Of a DNA stretch of 64,000 bases, positions 41,729 through 50,831 are shown in pieces (the stretch's first letter is position 1; every line of letters starts with the position of its first letter). The notes beneath the pieces were generated by a model, which saw only the letters and a program-made list of their open reading frames with translations, searched no databases and had not been told where the DNA came from. Made by a program: the position numbers and the translations under genes. The DNA comes from Sneathiella chungangensis (GTDB taxonomy: Bacteria > Pseudomonadota > Alphaproteobacteria > Sneathiellales > Sneathiellaceae): positions 284,715 to 348,714 of the forward strand of contig NZ_WTVA01000003.1 in assembly GCF_009882935.1 (NCBI RefSeq), in the 5' to 3' direction.

Positions 41729-42939
41729 TGCAGGCCTCCATAATAGCGTGAATAGAGCGGGTTGGAACCGATAGCTTGTGTAAGCTCTGAAGGATGTTCG
41801 ATATCCCAGATGGCGAGATCGGCCTGCTTGCCGGTCTCCAGCGTGCCGAGTGTCCGCGACAGGCCGAGGGCAGCGGCGGCATTGCGCGTGAATCCGGCCA
41901 GCGTCTCCTCCGGCGTCATCCGGAACAGCACCGCGGCCATGTTCATCATCAGTTGCGGGTTGGTGGTCGGCGAGGAGCCGGGGTTGCAGTCGGTAGCGAG
42001 CGCCATCGGCACGCCATGGTCGCGGAACAGCTGGATCGGCGGTTTTTGCGTCTCGCGGAGGTAATAGAAGGCGCCGGGCAGGATGACCGCGACCGTGCCC
42101 GCCTTGGCCATTTCCTTGACGCCCCGCTCGTCGAGATATTCCAGATGATCCGCCGAGAGCGCCCGAAAATGGGCAGCGAGTTCCGCGCCGTGCTGATTGC
42201 TGAGCTGTTCGGCATGGAGCTTGATGGGGATATTCAGCTTGTCGGCGGCCTTGAAAAGCTGGCGGACCTGCTCTTCCGAGAAGGCGATCTTCTCGCAGAA
42301 GGCGTCCACCGCATCGACAAGGCCGAGCGCGTGGATGGTCGGCAGCATCTCGTGGATGACCTTGGCCATATAGCCATCACTGTCTCCCGCGAATTCCGGC
42401 GGCAGCGCATGGGCGCCGAGAAAGGTTTTAACCACCCGGACCGGGTTGATCTCCCCCAGATGCTTGGCGGCCTCCAGCATTTTGACTTCGTTTTCGAGAT
42501 CAAGGCCGTAGCCCGACTTGATCTCGACCGTGGTGACGCCCGCCGCCATCATCGCCTCAAGACGGACCTGGCTTTCGGCGGCGAGGTCGCTCTCGCTCGC
42601 CTCCCGCGTCGCCTTGACCGTGGAGAGAATGCCGCCACCCTTCGCGGCGATTTCCTCATAGGTCGCGCCGTTGAGGCTCATGTCGAATTCCCGGGCGCGG
42701 TTACCCGCATAGACAAGATGGGTGTGGCAGTCGATCAGCCCCGGTGTGATCCAGCGGCCCTCGAGATCGATGATGTCCCCGGCCTCAGGTGCGCCGTTCC
42801 CGGCAAGGCCGATCCAGCTGATCTTGTCGCCGGTGACGGCAAGGGCATCGGCATCGATCGCCCCGAAGGGCTCGTCCCCCGGCGCCATGGTCGCGAGGTG
42901 AGCATTGATGAAAAGCCTGTCAGCCGTCGCTTTCGCCAT
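41725..42939 (-). CDS. hutI: HutI, imidazolonepropionase
   Basis: A 404-residue amidohydrolase-superfamily enzyme opening imidazolonepropionate to N-formimino-glutamate. The metal-binding HxH is in [16 protein letters not shown]; further motifs are [29 protein letters not shown] and [12 protein letters not shown] start at 42939 ([10 protein letters not shown]), preceded by GGCGGGGAAAA; the frame opens 12 codons earlier inside the operator region. It is the first gene of the minus-strand hut operon, facing hutF across the HutC site. Confidence 0.95.
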   Translation of the reverse strand: MAKATADRLFINAHLATMAPGDEPFGAIDADALAVTGDKISWIGLAGNGAPEAGDIIDLEGRWITPGLIDCHTHLVYAGNRAREFDMSLNGATYEEIAAKGGGILSTVKATREASESDLAAESQVRLEAMMAAGVTTVEIKSGYGLDLENEVKMLEAAKHLGEINPVRVVKTFLGAHALPPEFAGDSDGYMAKVIHEMLPTIHALGLVDAVDAFCEKIAFSEEQVRQLFKAADKLNIPIKLHAEQLSNQHGAELAAHFRALSADHLEYLDERGVKEMAKAGTVAVILPGAFYYLRETQKPPIQLFRDHGVPMALATDCNPGSSPTTNPQLMMNMAAVLFRMTPEETLAGFTRNAAAALGLSRTLGTLETGKQADLAIWDIEHPSELTQAIGSNPLYSRYYGGLQ

Positions 42940-42960
42940 TTTTCCCCGCCTCCATTTTTG

Positions 42961-42978
42961 AATTTGTATATACAAATT
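42961..42978. promoter_or_regulatory. HutC operator, perfect 18-bp palindrome
   Basis: AATTTGTATATACAAATT is fully symmetric and lies between the divergent hutI and hutF starts. The TTGTATATACAA core matches the known HutC repressor site. One site can therefore control both the hutIHGU and the hutF-hutC units, with urocanate as the usual inducer. Confidence 0.88.
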
Positions 42979-42998
42979 ATTATGATAGGATTCGCTGT

Positions 42999-44369
42999 AT
43001 GATCAAGCATTTTTTTGACGGAATACTCACCGTCGACGGCTGGCGGCAAAACCGGATCCTGGAAATCGCCGAAAGCGGGGAGATCCTGTCGATGGGAGAC
43101 GGGCGCGCGGAGGCCGCCGATATCGTTCACAAGGGCTATGCGCTGCCCGGCATGGCGAATGTGCATTCCCATGCGTTCCAGCGGGCAATGGCCGGACTTG
43201 CGGAGATTGGCGGCCCCGGCGCCGACAGTTTCTGGAGCTGGCGGCAGGTGATGTATGACTTCGTCGGGAAAATCACGCCGGACCAGCTTGAGGCGATTGC
43301 CGGGCAGCTTTATCTCGAAATGCTGAAGGCGGGCTTCACCTCGGTCGGGGAGTTTCACTATCTTCATCATGACCGCGACGGCCGACCCTTTAAGGACCCC
43401 GCGGAGATGAGCGGGCGTATCCTCGCCGCCGCGGCGGAAATCGGGATCGGACTCACCCTCTTGCCGGTCCTCTATCGTTACAGCGGGTTCGGCGGTCAGG
43501 CGCCGCTCGATCATCAGCGCCGCTTTATCCTCGACGGGGAAGCCTATCTCCAACTGCTCGAAAAGCTGCAAGCCGCGGCGGCGGGGCAGCCCGCCGTCGT
43601 GATCGGCATGGCGCCGCATTCGCTTCGTGCCGTTGATCCCGCGCTCCTGACCGACGTGCGGGCCGGTGCGGGAGCGGAAAATCCCTGTCATATCCATATC
43701 GCGGAGCAGCAGAAGGAGGTTGCCGACTGCCTCGACTGGTCGGGGAAGCGCCCGGTGGAATGGCTGCTGGAGAATGTGGCGGTTGATGAGCGCTGGTGCC
43801 TGGTCCATGCGACCCATGTGACGGAAGCGGAGCGGCGGGCCATCGCCTCGTCTGGGGCGGTCGCGGGGCTCTGCCCGATTACCGAGGCCAATCTCGGCGA
43901 CGGGATATTTCCGGCGGCGGCGTTCCTGAATGAGGGCGGACGCATCGCGCTTGGCTCCGACAGCAATATCTATGTCTCGCTTGCCGAAGAAATCCGGCTC
44001 CTTGAGTATGGCCAGCGGCTGACGTGCGGCGCCCGCAATGTCCTTGGCGATGCGGAAAATTCGACGGGAACGCGGATTTTTCTGGCCGCCCTCAACGGCG
44101 GGCATCAGGCGCTCGGGCGGCCCGGTCCGGCGGGCCTGCAGACCGGCGCAGTGGCCGATTTCGTGGTGCTCGATCCGGCGCATCCGGCGCTCGCGGGAAG
44201 GCCTGCGGAAAAAATTCCCGACAGCTGGCTTTTCGCGGGCGACAACGGCGTGGTAAAGGATGTCGCGGTCGGCGGCCGGATGGTGATCCAAAACCGCCGC
44301 CATGAACAGGAAGACCGTATTACCTGGCGGTTTCGCGCCGTCATGACGGAACTTGCGGCGACGGCTTAG
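42999..44369 (+). CDS. hutF: HutF, formiminoglutamate deiminase
   Basis: A 456-residue amidohydrolase that converts N-formimino-glutamate to N-formyl-glutamate and ammonia. The metal motif is ANVHSHAFQRAMAGLAE; others are SVGEFHYLHHDRDGRPF, HIHIAEQQKEV, LVHATHVTEAE and ALGSDSNIYVS. It is divergent from hutI, and is followed 15 bases later by the repressor gene hutC. Confidence 0.94.
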   Translation: MIKHFFDGILTVDGWRQNRILEIAESGEILSMGDGRAEAADIVHKGYALPGMANVHSHAFQRAMAGLAEIGGPGADSFWSWRQVMYDFVGKITPDQLEAIAGQLYLEMLKAGFTSVGEFHYLHHDRDGRPFKDPAEMSGRILAAAAEIGIGLTLLPVLYRYSGFGGQAPLDHQRRFILDGEAYLQLLEKLQAAAAGQPAVVIGMAPHSLRAVDPALLTDVRAGAGAENPCHIHIAEQQKEVADCLDWSGKRPVEWLLENVAVDERWCLVHATHVTEAERRAIASSGAVAGLCPITEANLGDGIFPAAAFLNEGGRIALGSDSNIYVSLAEEIRLLEYGQRLTCGARNVLGDAENSTGTRIFLAALNGGHQALGRPGPAGLQTGAVADFVVLDPAHPALAGRPAEKIPDSWLFAGDNGVVKDVAVGGRMVIQNRRHEQEDRITWRFRAVMTELAATA

Positions 44370-44384
44370 GCAAGATGGCAGGAT

Positions 44385-45119
44385 ATGAATAATATAAACG
44401 AACTCGTAATCGACCGGTCGGGGCCGCTCTATCAGCAGATCAAGGACCTGATTCTCCGCAAGATCGGCAGCGGCGAATGGCGCGCGGGCGACAGGATCCC
44501 GACGGAGCATGCGCTGGTCGCCGAGCTAAAGGCCTCCCGCATGACCATCAACCGGGCGCTGCGCGAACTGACGCAGGAGGGGATTCTGGCGCGCCGTCAG
44601 GGCTCCGGCACCTTCGTGGCGCCGAGCAAGCTCGAATCAGGGCTGCTCGAGATCCGTAATATTGCGGCGCAAATTGCCGGACGCGGCGGCGTTCACAGCG
44701 CGGAGCTGCTGAGACTGGAAGAGATCGCGGTTCCGACTGCGCTCAAAGAGCTGATGGCCGGGCAGGGAAGCCGCATTTTCCACTGCCTGATGCTGCATTT
44801 CGAAAATGGCGTGCCGGTGGAGCTGGAGGACCGCTACGTCAATCCGGCGCTGGTGCCGGGCTTCATCCGGCAGGAATTTCGGGCCGAGACGCCGAGCGGC
44901 TTCCTGATCCGGACCATGCCCTACAGCCATGCCGATCACCGCATCAGCGCCGATATCCCGACCGCGGAGCAAAAGCGCCTGCTCCGCCTGAAAGAGGGGG
45001 AACCGGTCCTGACGCTGGAGCGGCATACCTGGGCCGGGGACGAGATGATCACCACCGTCCGGCTTTATCATCCGGGCAGCCGCTTCGCCTTTGGTGGGGC
45101 CTTCACGGCGGATCGCTAG
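44385..45119 (+). CDS. hutC: HutC, GntR-family histidine utilisation repressor
   Basis: A 244-residue GntR/HutC regulator. The N-terminal winged helix is clear (LYQQIKDLILRKIGSGEW, then KASRMTINRALRELTQEGIL, then RRQGSGTFVA). The C-terminal UTRA ligand domain spans about residues 90-240 and ends GSRFAFGGAFTADR-like. It is translated with hutF and should bind the palindrome at 42961-42978, which gives autoregulation. Confidence 0.92.
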   Translation: MNNINELVIDRSGPLYQQIKDLILRKIGSGEWRAGDRIPTEHALVAELKASRMTINRALRELTQEGILARRQGSGTFVAPSKLESGLLEIRNIAAQIAGRGGVHSAELLRLEEIAVPTALKELMAGQGSRIFHCLMLHFENGVPVELEDRYVNPALVPGFIRQEFRAETPSGFLIRTMPYSHADHRISADIPTAEQKRLLRLKEGEPVLTLERHTWAGDEMITTVRLYHPGSRFAFGGAFTADR

Positions 45120-45121
45120 GA

Positions 45122-46660
45122 TCAGACGTTGGAATCGGGGAAGGACGCCTTGCGCTTTGCCATGAACTCCTTGAGCGCCTCATCAATGCCCTGATCGAGG
45201 GCGGGCGCCTGATAGTCATTCAGCATCTTCTTCCAGATGCCGTTGGCGCGCGTCGCCATGTCCTTGGAGCCGTCCGCCTGCCATTGCTCAACCGAGTTGT
45301 TATCGGCGGTGCGGGAGCGATAGAAGGCATCCTCGAAATTCGCCTGGGTATGGGCGCAGCCGAGGAAATGGCCGCCCGGCCCAACCTCCCGCACCGCATC
45401 CATGGCCTGGCCGTTCTCACTGACATCGATGCCGCGCGCGAGAACCTCCATCATCGCGCATTGATCGATATCCATCACAAACTTTTCGTAGGACGAACAA
45501 AGCCCGCCCTCCAGCCATCCCGCCGCATGGAGCGAGAAATTGACGCCAGAGAGAAGCGTCATCAGCAGGGTCTGCGCACTTTCATAGGCGGCTTGCGCGT
45601 CCGGCAGCTTGGAGGCCGTAAAGGACCCGCCGGAGCGGAAGGGCAGGTTCAAGCGCCGCGAAAGTTCTGCCGCGCCGTTGAGGACGAGACTGCTTTCCGG
45701 GGTGCCGAAGGTCGGCGCGCCCGACTGCATGGAAATGGAACTGACAAAGGTACCGAAGATGACCGGGGTGCCCGGCTTGATGATCTGCGTCAGCGCGCAG
45801 CCCGCCATGGCCTCGGCCAGCAGCTGCGAGAGCGTGCCCGCGCCGGAAACCGGGCTCATCGCGCCGGAGAGAATAAACGGCGAGACGACGCAGGCCTGAT
45901 TATTCGCCGCGTAAGTATTGAGAGCCCCCAGCATGGTCGAGTCAAATGTCATGGGGGAGTTGGCATTGATCAGGTTCAGCATCACGCAGTTGTTCTGCAC
46001 GAACTCCTCCCCGAAGACGAGGGCGGCCATATCCACGCTGTCCTGCGCCCGCTCCGGCGCGGTGACGGAGCCCATGAAAGGCTTGTCGGAATATTTGATA
46101 TGGCTGTAGACCATGTCGAAATGCCGCTTGTTGACAGGCAAATCGACCGGTTCGCAGACCGTGCCGCCGGAATGATGCATGGCGGGCGCCATATAGGCGA
46201 GCTTCACGAAATTCTCGAAATCCTTGAGCGTGCCGTAGCGGCGGCCCTTGTCGAGGTCATGCACGAAGGGCGGGCCGTAGACCGGCGCGAAGACCGTGTT
46301 ATTGCCGCCGATCTGCACATTATTGGCCGGATTGCGGGCATGTTGGGTAAACTCGGCGGGCGCGGTTTTGAGGAGTTGCTGGCAGAGGCCCTTCGGGAAA
46401 TGCACCCGTTCGCCCTGCACATCGGCGCCGACGGACTTCCAGAGCTGAAGCGATTCCGGATCGTCGCGGAAATCAAGGCCGATTTCCTCAAGGATCGTGT
46501 CGGCATTTGCCTCGATGATCTCAAGCGCCTCATTGCTGGTGAGGTTGGTAATCGGGATATTCCGCCGGATATAGGGGATATGGCGGGCGGCGTTGCTTGC
46601 CCGGGCTTCCCGGCGCGCATCGCGCCCCCTCCGGCCGCTGCGGCCTTGTGCTGCACTCAT
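45122..46660 (-). CDS. MttB-superfamily methyltransferase without pyrrolysine (glycine-betaine-type)
   Basis: A 512-residue COG5598/MttB-family TIM-barrel enzyme. The reading frame is open throughout with no in-frame amber codon, so this is a non-pyrrolysine member. In that subgroup MtgB-type enzymes demethylate glycine betaine by passing a methyl to a corrinoid protein. Visible landmarks are NIPITNLTSNEALEIIEANA, NNTVFAPVYGPPFVHDL, and LEGGLCSSYEKFVMDIDQC. The first 30 residues are Arg-rich (GRSGRRGRDARREARASNAA). It is divergent from the DMGDH-like gene and close to the corrinoid gene. The substrate (glycine betaine, proline betaine, trimethylamine or another) is inferred from context only. 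Confidence 0.82.
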   Translation of the reverse strand: MSAAQGRSGRRGRDARREARASNAARHIPYIRRNIPITNLTSNEALEIIEANADTILEEIGLDFRDDPESLQLWKSVGADVQGERVHFPKGLCQQLLKTAPAEFTQHARNPANNVQIGGNNTVFAPVYGPPFVHDLDKGRRYGTLKDFENFVKLAYMAPAMHHSGGTVCEPVDLPVNKRHFDMVYSHIKYSDKPFMGSVTAPERAQDSVDMAALVFGEEFVQNNCVMLNLINANSPMTFDSTMLGALNTYAANNQACVVSPFILSGAMSPVSGAGTLSQLLAEAMAGCALTQIIKPGTPVIFGTFVSSISMQSGAPTFGTPESSLVLNGAAELSRRLNLPFRSGGSFTASKLPDAQAAYESAQTLLMTLLSGVNFSLHAAGWLEGGLCSSYEKFVMDIDQCAMMEVLARGIDVSENGQAMDAVREVGPGGHFLGCAHTQANFEDAFYRSRTADNNSVEQWQADGSKDMATRANGIWKKMLNDYQAPALDQGIDEALKEFMAKRKASFPDSNV

Positions 46661-46814
46661 GATTTCCTCCAGCTCTCCTAACCAGACAAAAGCGCTCGTA
46701 TGGAATTATTAAATCCGATTGGCGGGGCGGGACTAGCCAATGCGCGTCTTTTTTTCCAATTTCTCTGGCGAATATAGAACAGTTTTCCGCCTGAGCTGCG
46801 GCGGGGGCGGGTCA

Positions 46815-46851
46815 TGACGGCTAAGGAACAGCGAGCGTCGGAGCCCCGTTA
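46815..46851 (+). promoter_or_regulatory. Candidate tandem regulator half-sites, 21-bp period (site A, weakest half-site match)
   Basis: TGACGG at 46815 and CGTCGG at 46836 are 21 bases apart. The dinucleotides CA and TA follow after eight bases in each. It lies 87 bases before the DMGDH-like start. The pattern parallels sites B and D but the second half-site lacks the initial T, so it is the weakest half-site match of the set. Confidence 0.4.
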
Positions 46852-46937
46852 GCGATTTAAAAGCGCAATCGCCACGGTGGACAGAATGAAAGTCAACGCC
46901 TCTCGATGACAGGGCAAGGGATTAAGGGGACGGATAA

Positions 46938-49376
46938 ATGAAATCACATGCGCGGGTGGTCGTAATCGGGGGCGGCGTTGTCGGGGTCAGCACGGCCTAT
47001 CATCTCACCAAGAAGGGCTGGTCCGATGTCGTCCTGCTGGAACGGACGGAATTGACTGCCGGATCGACCTGGCATGCGGCGGGTCTTCTCCCACTCTTTA
47101 ACATGAGCTATGCCGTCGGGCAGATCCATAAATACAGCGTCGATCTCTATAAACGGCTCGAGGCCGAGACGGGCCAGAATGTCAGCTTCCATGTGACCGG
47201 TAATCTCCGTCTTGCGACGAACAGGGAGCGGATGGATGAATATCTCAAATATTGCGGCACCGCCAACACCATCGGGGTGCCCTATGAGATCATTACCCCT
47301 AAGGAAGTGAAGGAGCTCTGGCCACTGGCGGAGGTCGACGGGCTGGTCGGTGCGCTCTATCATCCCGACGACGGCCATATTGCGCCGGTGGACGTGACCA
47401 ACGCCATGGCCATCGGGGCGCGCAACGGCGGCGCCGAGATCAACCGCCATACGGAAGTCCTCTCGATCGAGCAGCAGAAGAACGGCGAATGGCTGATCCG
47501 CACGAACAAGGGCGATATCACCGCCGAGCATGTGGTCAGTTGCACCGGCAACTACGCCCGTCAGACCCTTTCCATGGTCGGCCTTGATATCCCGGTCATC
47601 CCGGTTCAGCATCAATATATTGTCACCGACGAAGTGCCGGAACTACTCGAGCGGAAAAAGGCGGGCCTTCCCGAGATGGCGGTGCTGCGCGAGAGCGACG
47701 CCTCCTATTACCTCCGGGAGGAACGGCAAGGCTATATCCTAGGTCCCTATGAGAAGGGCGCGCCCGCCTGCTTCGTCGATGGGGTTCCGGACACTTTCGG
47801 TCAGGATCTCTTCCCGGGCGATCTCGAGCGGCTGATGCCGCATGTGGAGGCAGCGATCAAGCGTGTGCCAACCTTTGCCGAGGCCGGCATCAAGGATATC
47901 GTCAACGGCCCCATCGCCTATACGCCCGACGGCAGCCCGATGATCGGCCCCGCCTGGGGGCTCAAGAATTTCTGGATCAATGAGGGCCACAGCTTCGGCG
48001 TGACGGCGGCGGGCGGCTCCGGCTGGCAGCTCGCCGAATGGATCACCGAAGGCGAGCCCGGCATCGACATGATGGATGTCGATCCGCGCCGCTTTGGCGC
48101 CTATGCGACCAAGCCCTATACCAAGATCAAGAACGAGGAATGCTACGAGCATGTCTTCGTCATCCATTACCCCGATGAGGAGCGCCCGGCGGGCCGTCCG
48201 CTGAAAATGTCTCCCTGTCATGACCGTCTGGCGGCGCGCGGCGCGGTCTTCGGCCAGCGCTATGGCTGGGAACGGCCGAACTGGTTCGCGCCGAAGGGGG
48301 TCGAGGGCAAGGATGTCTGGAGCTTCCGCCGGTCCAACTATTTCGAGCATGTGGGGAACGAGGCGAAGAACACCCGCGAAAACGCCGGGCTCATCGATAT
48401 CACCAGCTTCTCGAAATTCCAGGTCTCGGGACCGGGGGCGGAGGCCTATCTCGACCGTCTCGTCTGTCGCAAGCTGCCGAAGGGGATCGGGCGGATCAAC
48501 CTCTCTCATGCGCTCAATAAGCGCGGCGGCATCCGCTCCGAATTCACCATCATGCGCGACGGGCCGGAAGCCTTCTATCTGGTGAGCTCCGGCGCGGCGG
48601 AACGCTTTGATCATGATTATCTGCTGAAGAACCTCCCCGATGACGGGTCCGTGCGGCTGGACAATGTAACGACCGCGCATGGGGTGCTGGTGCTTGCGGG
48701 ACCAAAGTCGCGCGATATCCTTCAGAAAATTACCGATGCGGACCTTTCCAACAACGGCTTTAAATGGTTGACGGGGCAGCATATCACGGTCGGGCTCGCC
48801 CCCTGCCGCGCCATGCGGGTCAATTTCGTCGGCGATCTGGGCTGGGAGTTGCACCACCCGATCGAATATCAGAATCATATTTTCGATGCTATTGTCGCGG
48901 CGGGTGAGGAATATGGCCTTGGCATGTGCGGCATGCGCGCCATGGACAGCCTGCGCATGGAGAAGAATTACCGCATGTGGGGGCAGGACCTGACCCGCGA
49001 ATATACGGTGTTCGAGGCGGGGCTGGAACGCTTCGTCCATCTCGATAAAGGCGATTTCATCGGCCGCGAGGCGCTGATCGCGCAAAAGGCGGCCGGCGTG
49101 CCGCAATCCTTCGTCTGCCTGGAGGTCGACGGGATCAAGGACGCGGACGCGCGCGGCAACGAACCGCTCTATGATGAGAATGGCAATATGGTCGGCCGGG
49201 CGACGGCCGGGGCCTATGGCCATTACGTCGGCAAAAGCCTGGCGCAGGGATATATCAAGGCCGGCATGGAGGCCATCGGCACCCGGCTCGAGATTGAAAT
49301 CCTTGGGACGCGCTATCCCGCAACCGTCATCGAGGAATCGATTTTCGATCCCGAAAATGAACGGTTGAGGGCCTGA
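46938..49376 (+). CDS. Dimethylglycine dehydrogenase-like FAD and GcvT-domain oxidoreductase
   Basis: An 812-residue two-domain flavoenzyme. The N-terminal DAO domain (1-380) has the FAD motif VIGGGVVGVSTAYHLTKKGW, and the STWHAAGLLP stretch whose His is the usual covalent flavin site in dimethylglycine and sarcosine dehydrogenases. The C-terminal half (430-800) is GcvT-like and folate-binding, capturing the released one-carbon unit as 5,10-methylene-THF. AAGGGGACGG precedes the ATG. The reaction is probably dimethylglycine to sarcosine, which would take over the product of the neighbouring methyltransferase. Sarcosine dehydrogenase is the main alternative; soxBDA at the right end could then be redundant. 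Confidence 0.82.
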   Translation: MKSHARVVVIGGGVVGVSTAYHLTKKGWSDVVLLERTELTAGSTWHAAGLLPLFNMSYAVGQIHKYSVDLYKRLEAETGQNVSFHVTGNLRLATNRERMDEYLKYCGTANTIGVPYEIITPKEVKELWPLAEVDGLVGALYHPDDGHIAPVDVTNAMAIGARNGGAEINRHTEVLSIEQQKNGEWLIRTNKGDITAEHVVSCTGNYARQTLSMVGLDIPVIPVQHQYIVTDEVPELLERKKAGLPEMAVLRESDASYYLREERQGYILGPYEKGAPACFVDGVPDTFGQDLFPGDLERLMPHVEAAIKRVPTFAEAGIKDIVNGPIAYTPDGSPMIGPAWGLKNFWINEGHSFGVTAAGGSGWQLAEWITEGEPGIDMMDVDPRRFGAYATKPYTKIKNEECYEHVFVIHYPDEERPAGRPLKMSPCHDRLAARGAVFGQRYGWERPNWFAPKGVEGKDVWSFRRSNYFEHVGNEAKNTRENAGLIDITSFSKFQVSGPGAEAYLDRLVCRKLPKGIGRINLSHALNKRGGIRSEFTIMRDGPEAFYLVSSGAAERFDHDYLLKNLPDDGSVRLDNVTTAHGVLVLAGPKSRDILQKITDADLSNNGFKWLTGQHITVGLAPCRAMRVNFVGDLGWELHHPIEYQNHIFDAIVAAGEEYGLGMCGMRAMDSLRMEKNYRMWGQDLTREYTVFEAGLERFVHLDKGDFIGREALIAQKAAGVPQSFVCLEVDGIKDADARGNEPLYDENGNMVGRATAGAYGHYVGKSLAQGYIKAGMEAIGTRLEIEILGTRYPATVIEESIFDPENERLRA

Positions 49377-49409
49377 GAACCTGCGCCCTTGTTCCAATTT
49401 CGACAAAAG

Positions 49410-49446
49410 TGTCGCGGTAAAATTATTCCATGTCTGCGCGGGAATA
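49410..49446 (+). promoter_or_regulatory. Candidate tandem regulator half-sites, 21-bp period (site B)
   Basis: TGTCGC at 49410 and TGTCTG at 49431 lie exactly 21 bases apart, each followed after eight bases by TA. This has the form TGTCGC-N8-TA-N5 repeated. It is 72 bases before the corrinoid protein start, and a -10-like TTATAT lies 15 bases downstream. Direct repeats of TGTCGC-N8-AA-N5 are, as I recall, the operator of Pseudomonas ArgR, a regulator of the same DJ-1/AraC build as the one at 55787. Confidence 0.6.
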
Positions 49447-49456
49447 GTTTTACCGC
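49414..49456. repeat. Near-perfect 16-bp inverted repeat
   Basis: GCGGTAAAATTATTCC (49414-49429) and GGAATAGTTTTACCGC (49441-49456) are complementary at 15 of 16 positions around 11 bases. No T run follows, so it is not a simple terminator. It overlaps site B and could be an operator or an RNA hairpin in the leader of the corrinoid operon. Confidence 0.75.
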
Positions 49457-49517
49457 CCGGCTTATATGAAACTTTTCGTTAGATCGTCGTCAATTTTTGC
49501 AGTCAGTGGAGATTTCG

Positions 49518-50204
49518 ATGGAAGATGATGATATTGACCTCTCGGCCCTGGATGACGGGGAACTCGTCGAACAGATGCATGATGACCTGTATGACGGGCT
49601 GGCGGATGAGATTTGCGAAGGGGTGAATATCCTTCTGGGGCGCGGCTGGGAACCTTACAGGGTCCTGACGGACGCGCTGGTTGAGGGAATGCGCATCGTC
49701 GGCATCGACTTCCGCGACGGTATCCTGTTCGTGCCCGAAGTGCTGCTGGCCGCCAACGCGATGAAGGCAGGCATGGCGATCCTGAAGCCGCTGCTCGCCG
49801 AAACCGGCGCGCCCAAGGCCGGCAAGATGGTCATCGGCACCGTCAAGGGCGACATCCACGATATCGGCAAGAATCTCGTGATCATGATGATGGAAGGCGC
49901 GGGCTTCGAGGTCATCGACCTTGGCATCAACAATCCGGTCGAGAAATATCTCGAGGCGCTGGAGGAACATAAGCCCGACATCATTGGCATGTCGGCGCTG
50001 CTCACCACCACCATGCCCTATATGAAGGTCGTCATCGATACCATGAAGGAGAAGGGTATCCGCGACGATTACATCGTCATGGTCGGCGGAGCGCCGCTGA
50101 ATGAGGAATTTGCCGAGAGTGTCGGCGCTGATGCCTATGGACGGGACGCCGCGATGACGGTGGAGATTGCCCAGAAAATGGTCGCGGAGCGTCGCGCAGC
50201 CTGA
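49518..50204 (+). CDS. Corrinoid (cobalamin-binding) methyl carrier protein
   Basis: A 228-residue protein of the MtbC/MttC family. Residues 1-30 are strikingly acidic (MEDDDIDLSALDDGELVEQM and onward). Then follow a helical cap domain (about 30-95) and the Rossmann-like B12 domain with the cobalt-ligating His in GDIHDIGKNLV and the later VGGAPLNEEFAE. It would shuttle methyl groups between the MttB-type enzyme and the methyl-THF enzyme. I use the ATG at 49518 (GTGGAG upstream); a TTG at 49497 extends the frame. It heads the operon that runs to 55790. Confidence 0.9.
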   Translation: MEDDDIDLSALDDGELVEQMHDDLYDGLADEICEGVNILLGRGWEPYRVLTDALVEGMRIVGIDFRDGILFVPEVLLAANAMKAGMAILKPLLAETGAPKAGKMVIGTVKGDIHDIGKNLVIMMMEGAGFEVIDLGINNPVEKYLEALEEHKPDIIGMSALLTTTMPYMKVVIDTMKEKGIRDDYIVMVGGAPLNEEFAESVGADAYGRDAAMTVEIAQKMVAERRAA

Positions 50205-50224
50205 CCCCTTTGCCCGGGAGCGTG

Positions 50225-50827
50225 ATGATGACAGTTGCGCGGAAAAAAACCCTGCTGATTGCCTGCGGCGCGCTGGCGGAGGAATGCTTCGCCGTGATCC
50301 GCAGCAATGGCTGGGAGCATATGGAGGTGACCTGCCTGCCTGCCAAGCTGCATAACCGCCCGGCGCTGATACCGGAGGCCATGCGGGCGAAGATCCATGA
50401 AAATCGCGACCGCTTCGATCAGATTCTCGCGCTCTATGGCGACTGCGGTACGGGCGGCCAGCTCGACAAGATGCTGGAGGAAGAAGGCGTCGAGCGGATC
50501 GCCGGCGCCCATTGCTACGAATTCTACACGGGCGCGAAGGCGTTCGAGGCGATTGCCGATGCGGAGCCGGCGACCTTCTATCTCACCGATTTCCTCGCCC
50601 GGCATTTCGACCGGCTGATTATCGAAGGACTCGGCATTGACCGGCATCCGGAGCTCCTGCCGCTCTATTTCGGCAATTACGAGAAACTTCTCTATCTCTC
50701 CCAGATTGAGAATGCGGAGCTGCAGGAAAAGGCCCGCCGGGCGGCGGAGCGACTCTCTCTCAAATACGAATATCGTTTCACCGGGCTTTCCGGCCTTGGC
50801 GATTTTTTGAGCCGGAAGGCGGGATAG
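50225..50827 (+). CDS. DUF1638-domain protein
   Basis: A protein of about 200 residues recognised as DUF1638 by its pattern of conserved cysteines and glycines: LLIACGALAEEC, LYGDCGTGGQLDKML and GAHCYEFYTG. Several Cys and His residues could bind a metal or corrinoid. Two adjacent ATGs (50225, 50228) follow GGGAG; either may start. DUF1638 proteins are often found with corrinoid methyltransferases, in archaea as well as bacteria, but no role is established. It lies between the corrinoid protein and a small unknown protein in the same operon. Confidence 0.78.
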   Translation: MMTVARKKTLLIACGALAEECFAVIRSNGWEHMEVTCLPAKLHNRPALIPEAMRAKIHENRDRFDQILALYGDCGTGGQLDKMLEEEGVERIAGAHCYEFYTGAKAFEAIADAEPATFYLTDFLARHFDRLIIEGLGIDRHPELLPLYFGNYEKLLYLSQIENAELQEKARRAAERLSLKYEYRFTGLSGLGDFLSRKAG

Positions 50828-50831
50828 GACC

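Noticed and set aside
46718-46741. ATTGGC/GCCAAT inverted repeat near the MttB-type gene start
   Set aside because: Only six bases per arm with a 12-base gap; such repeats are expected by chance.
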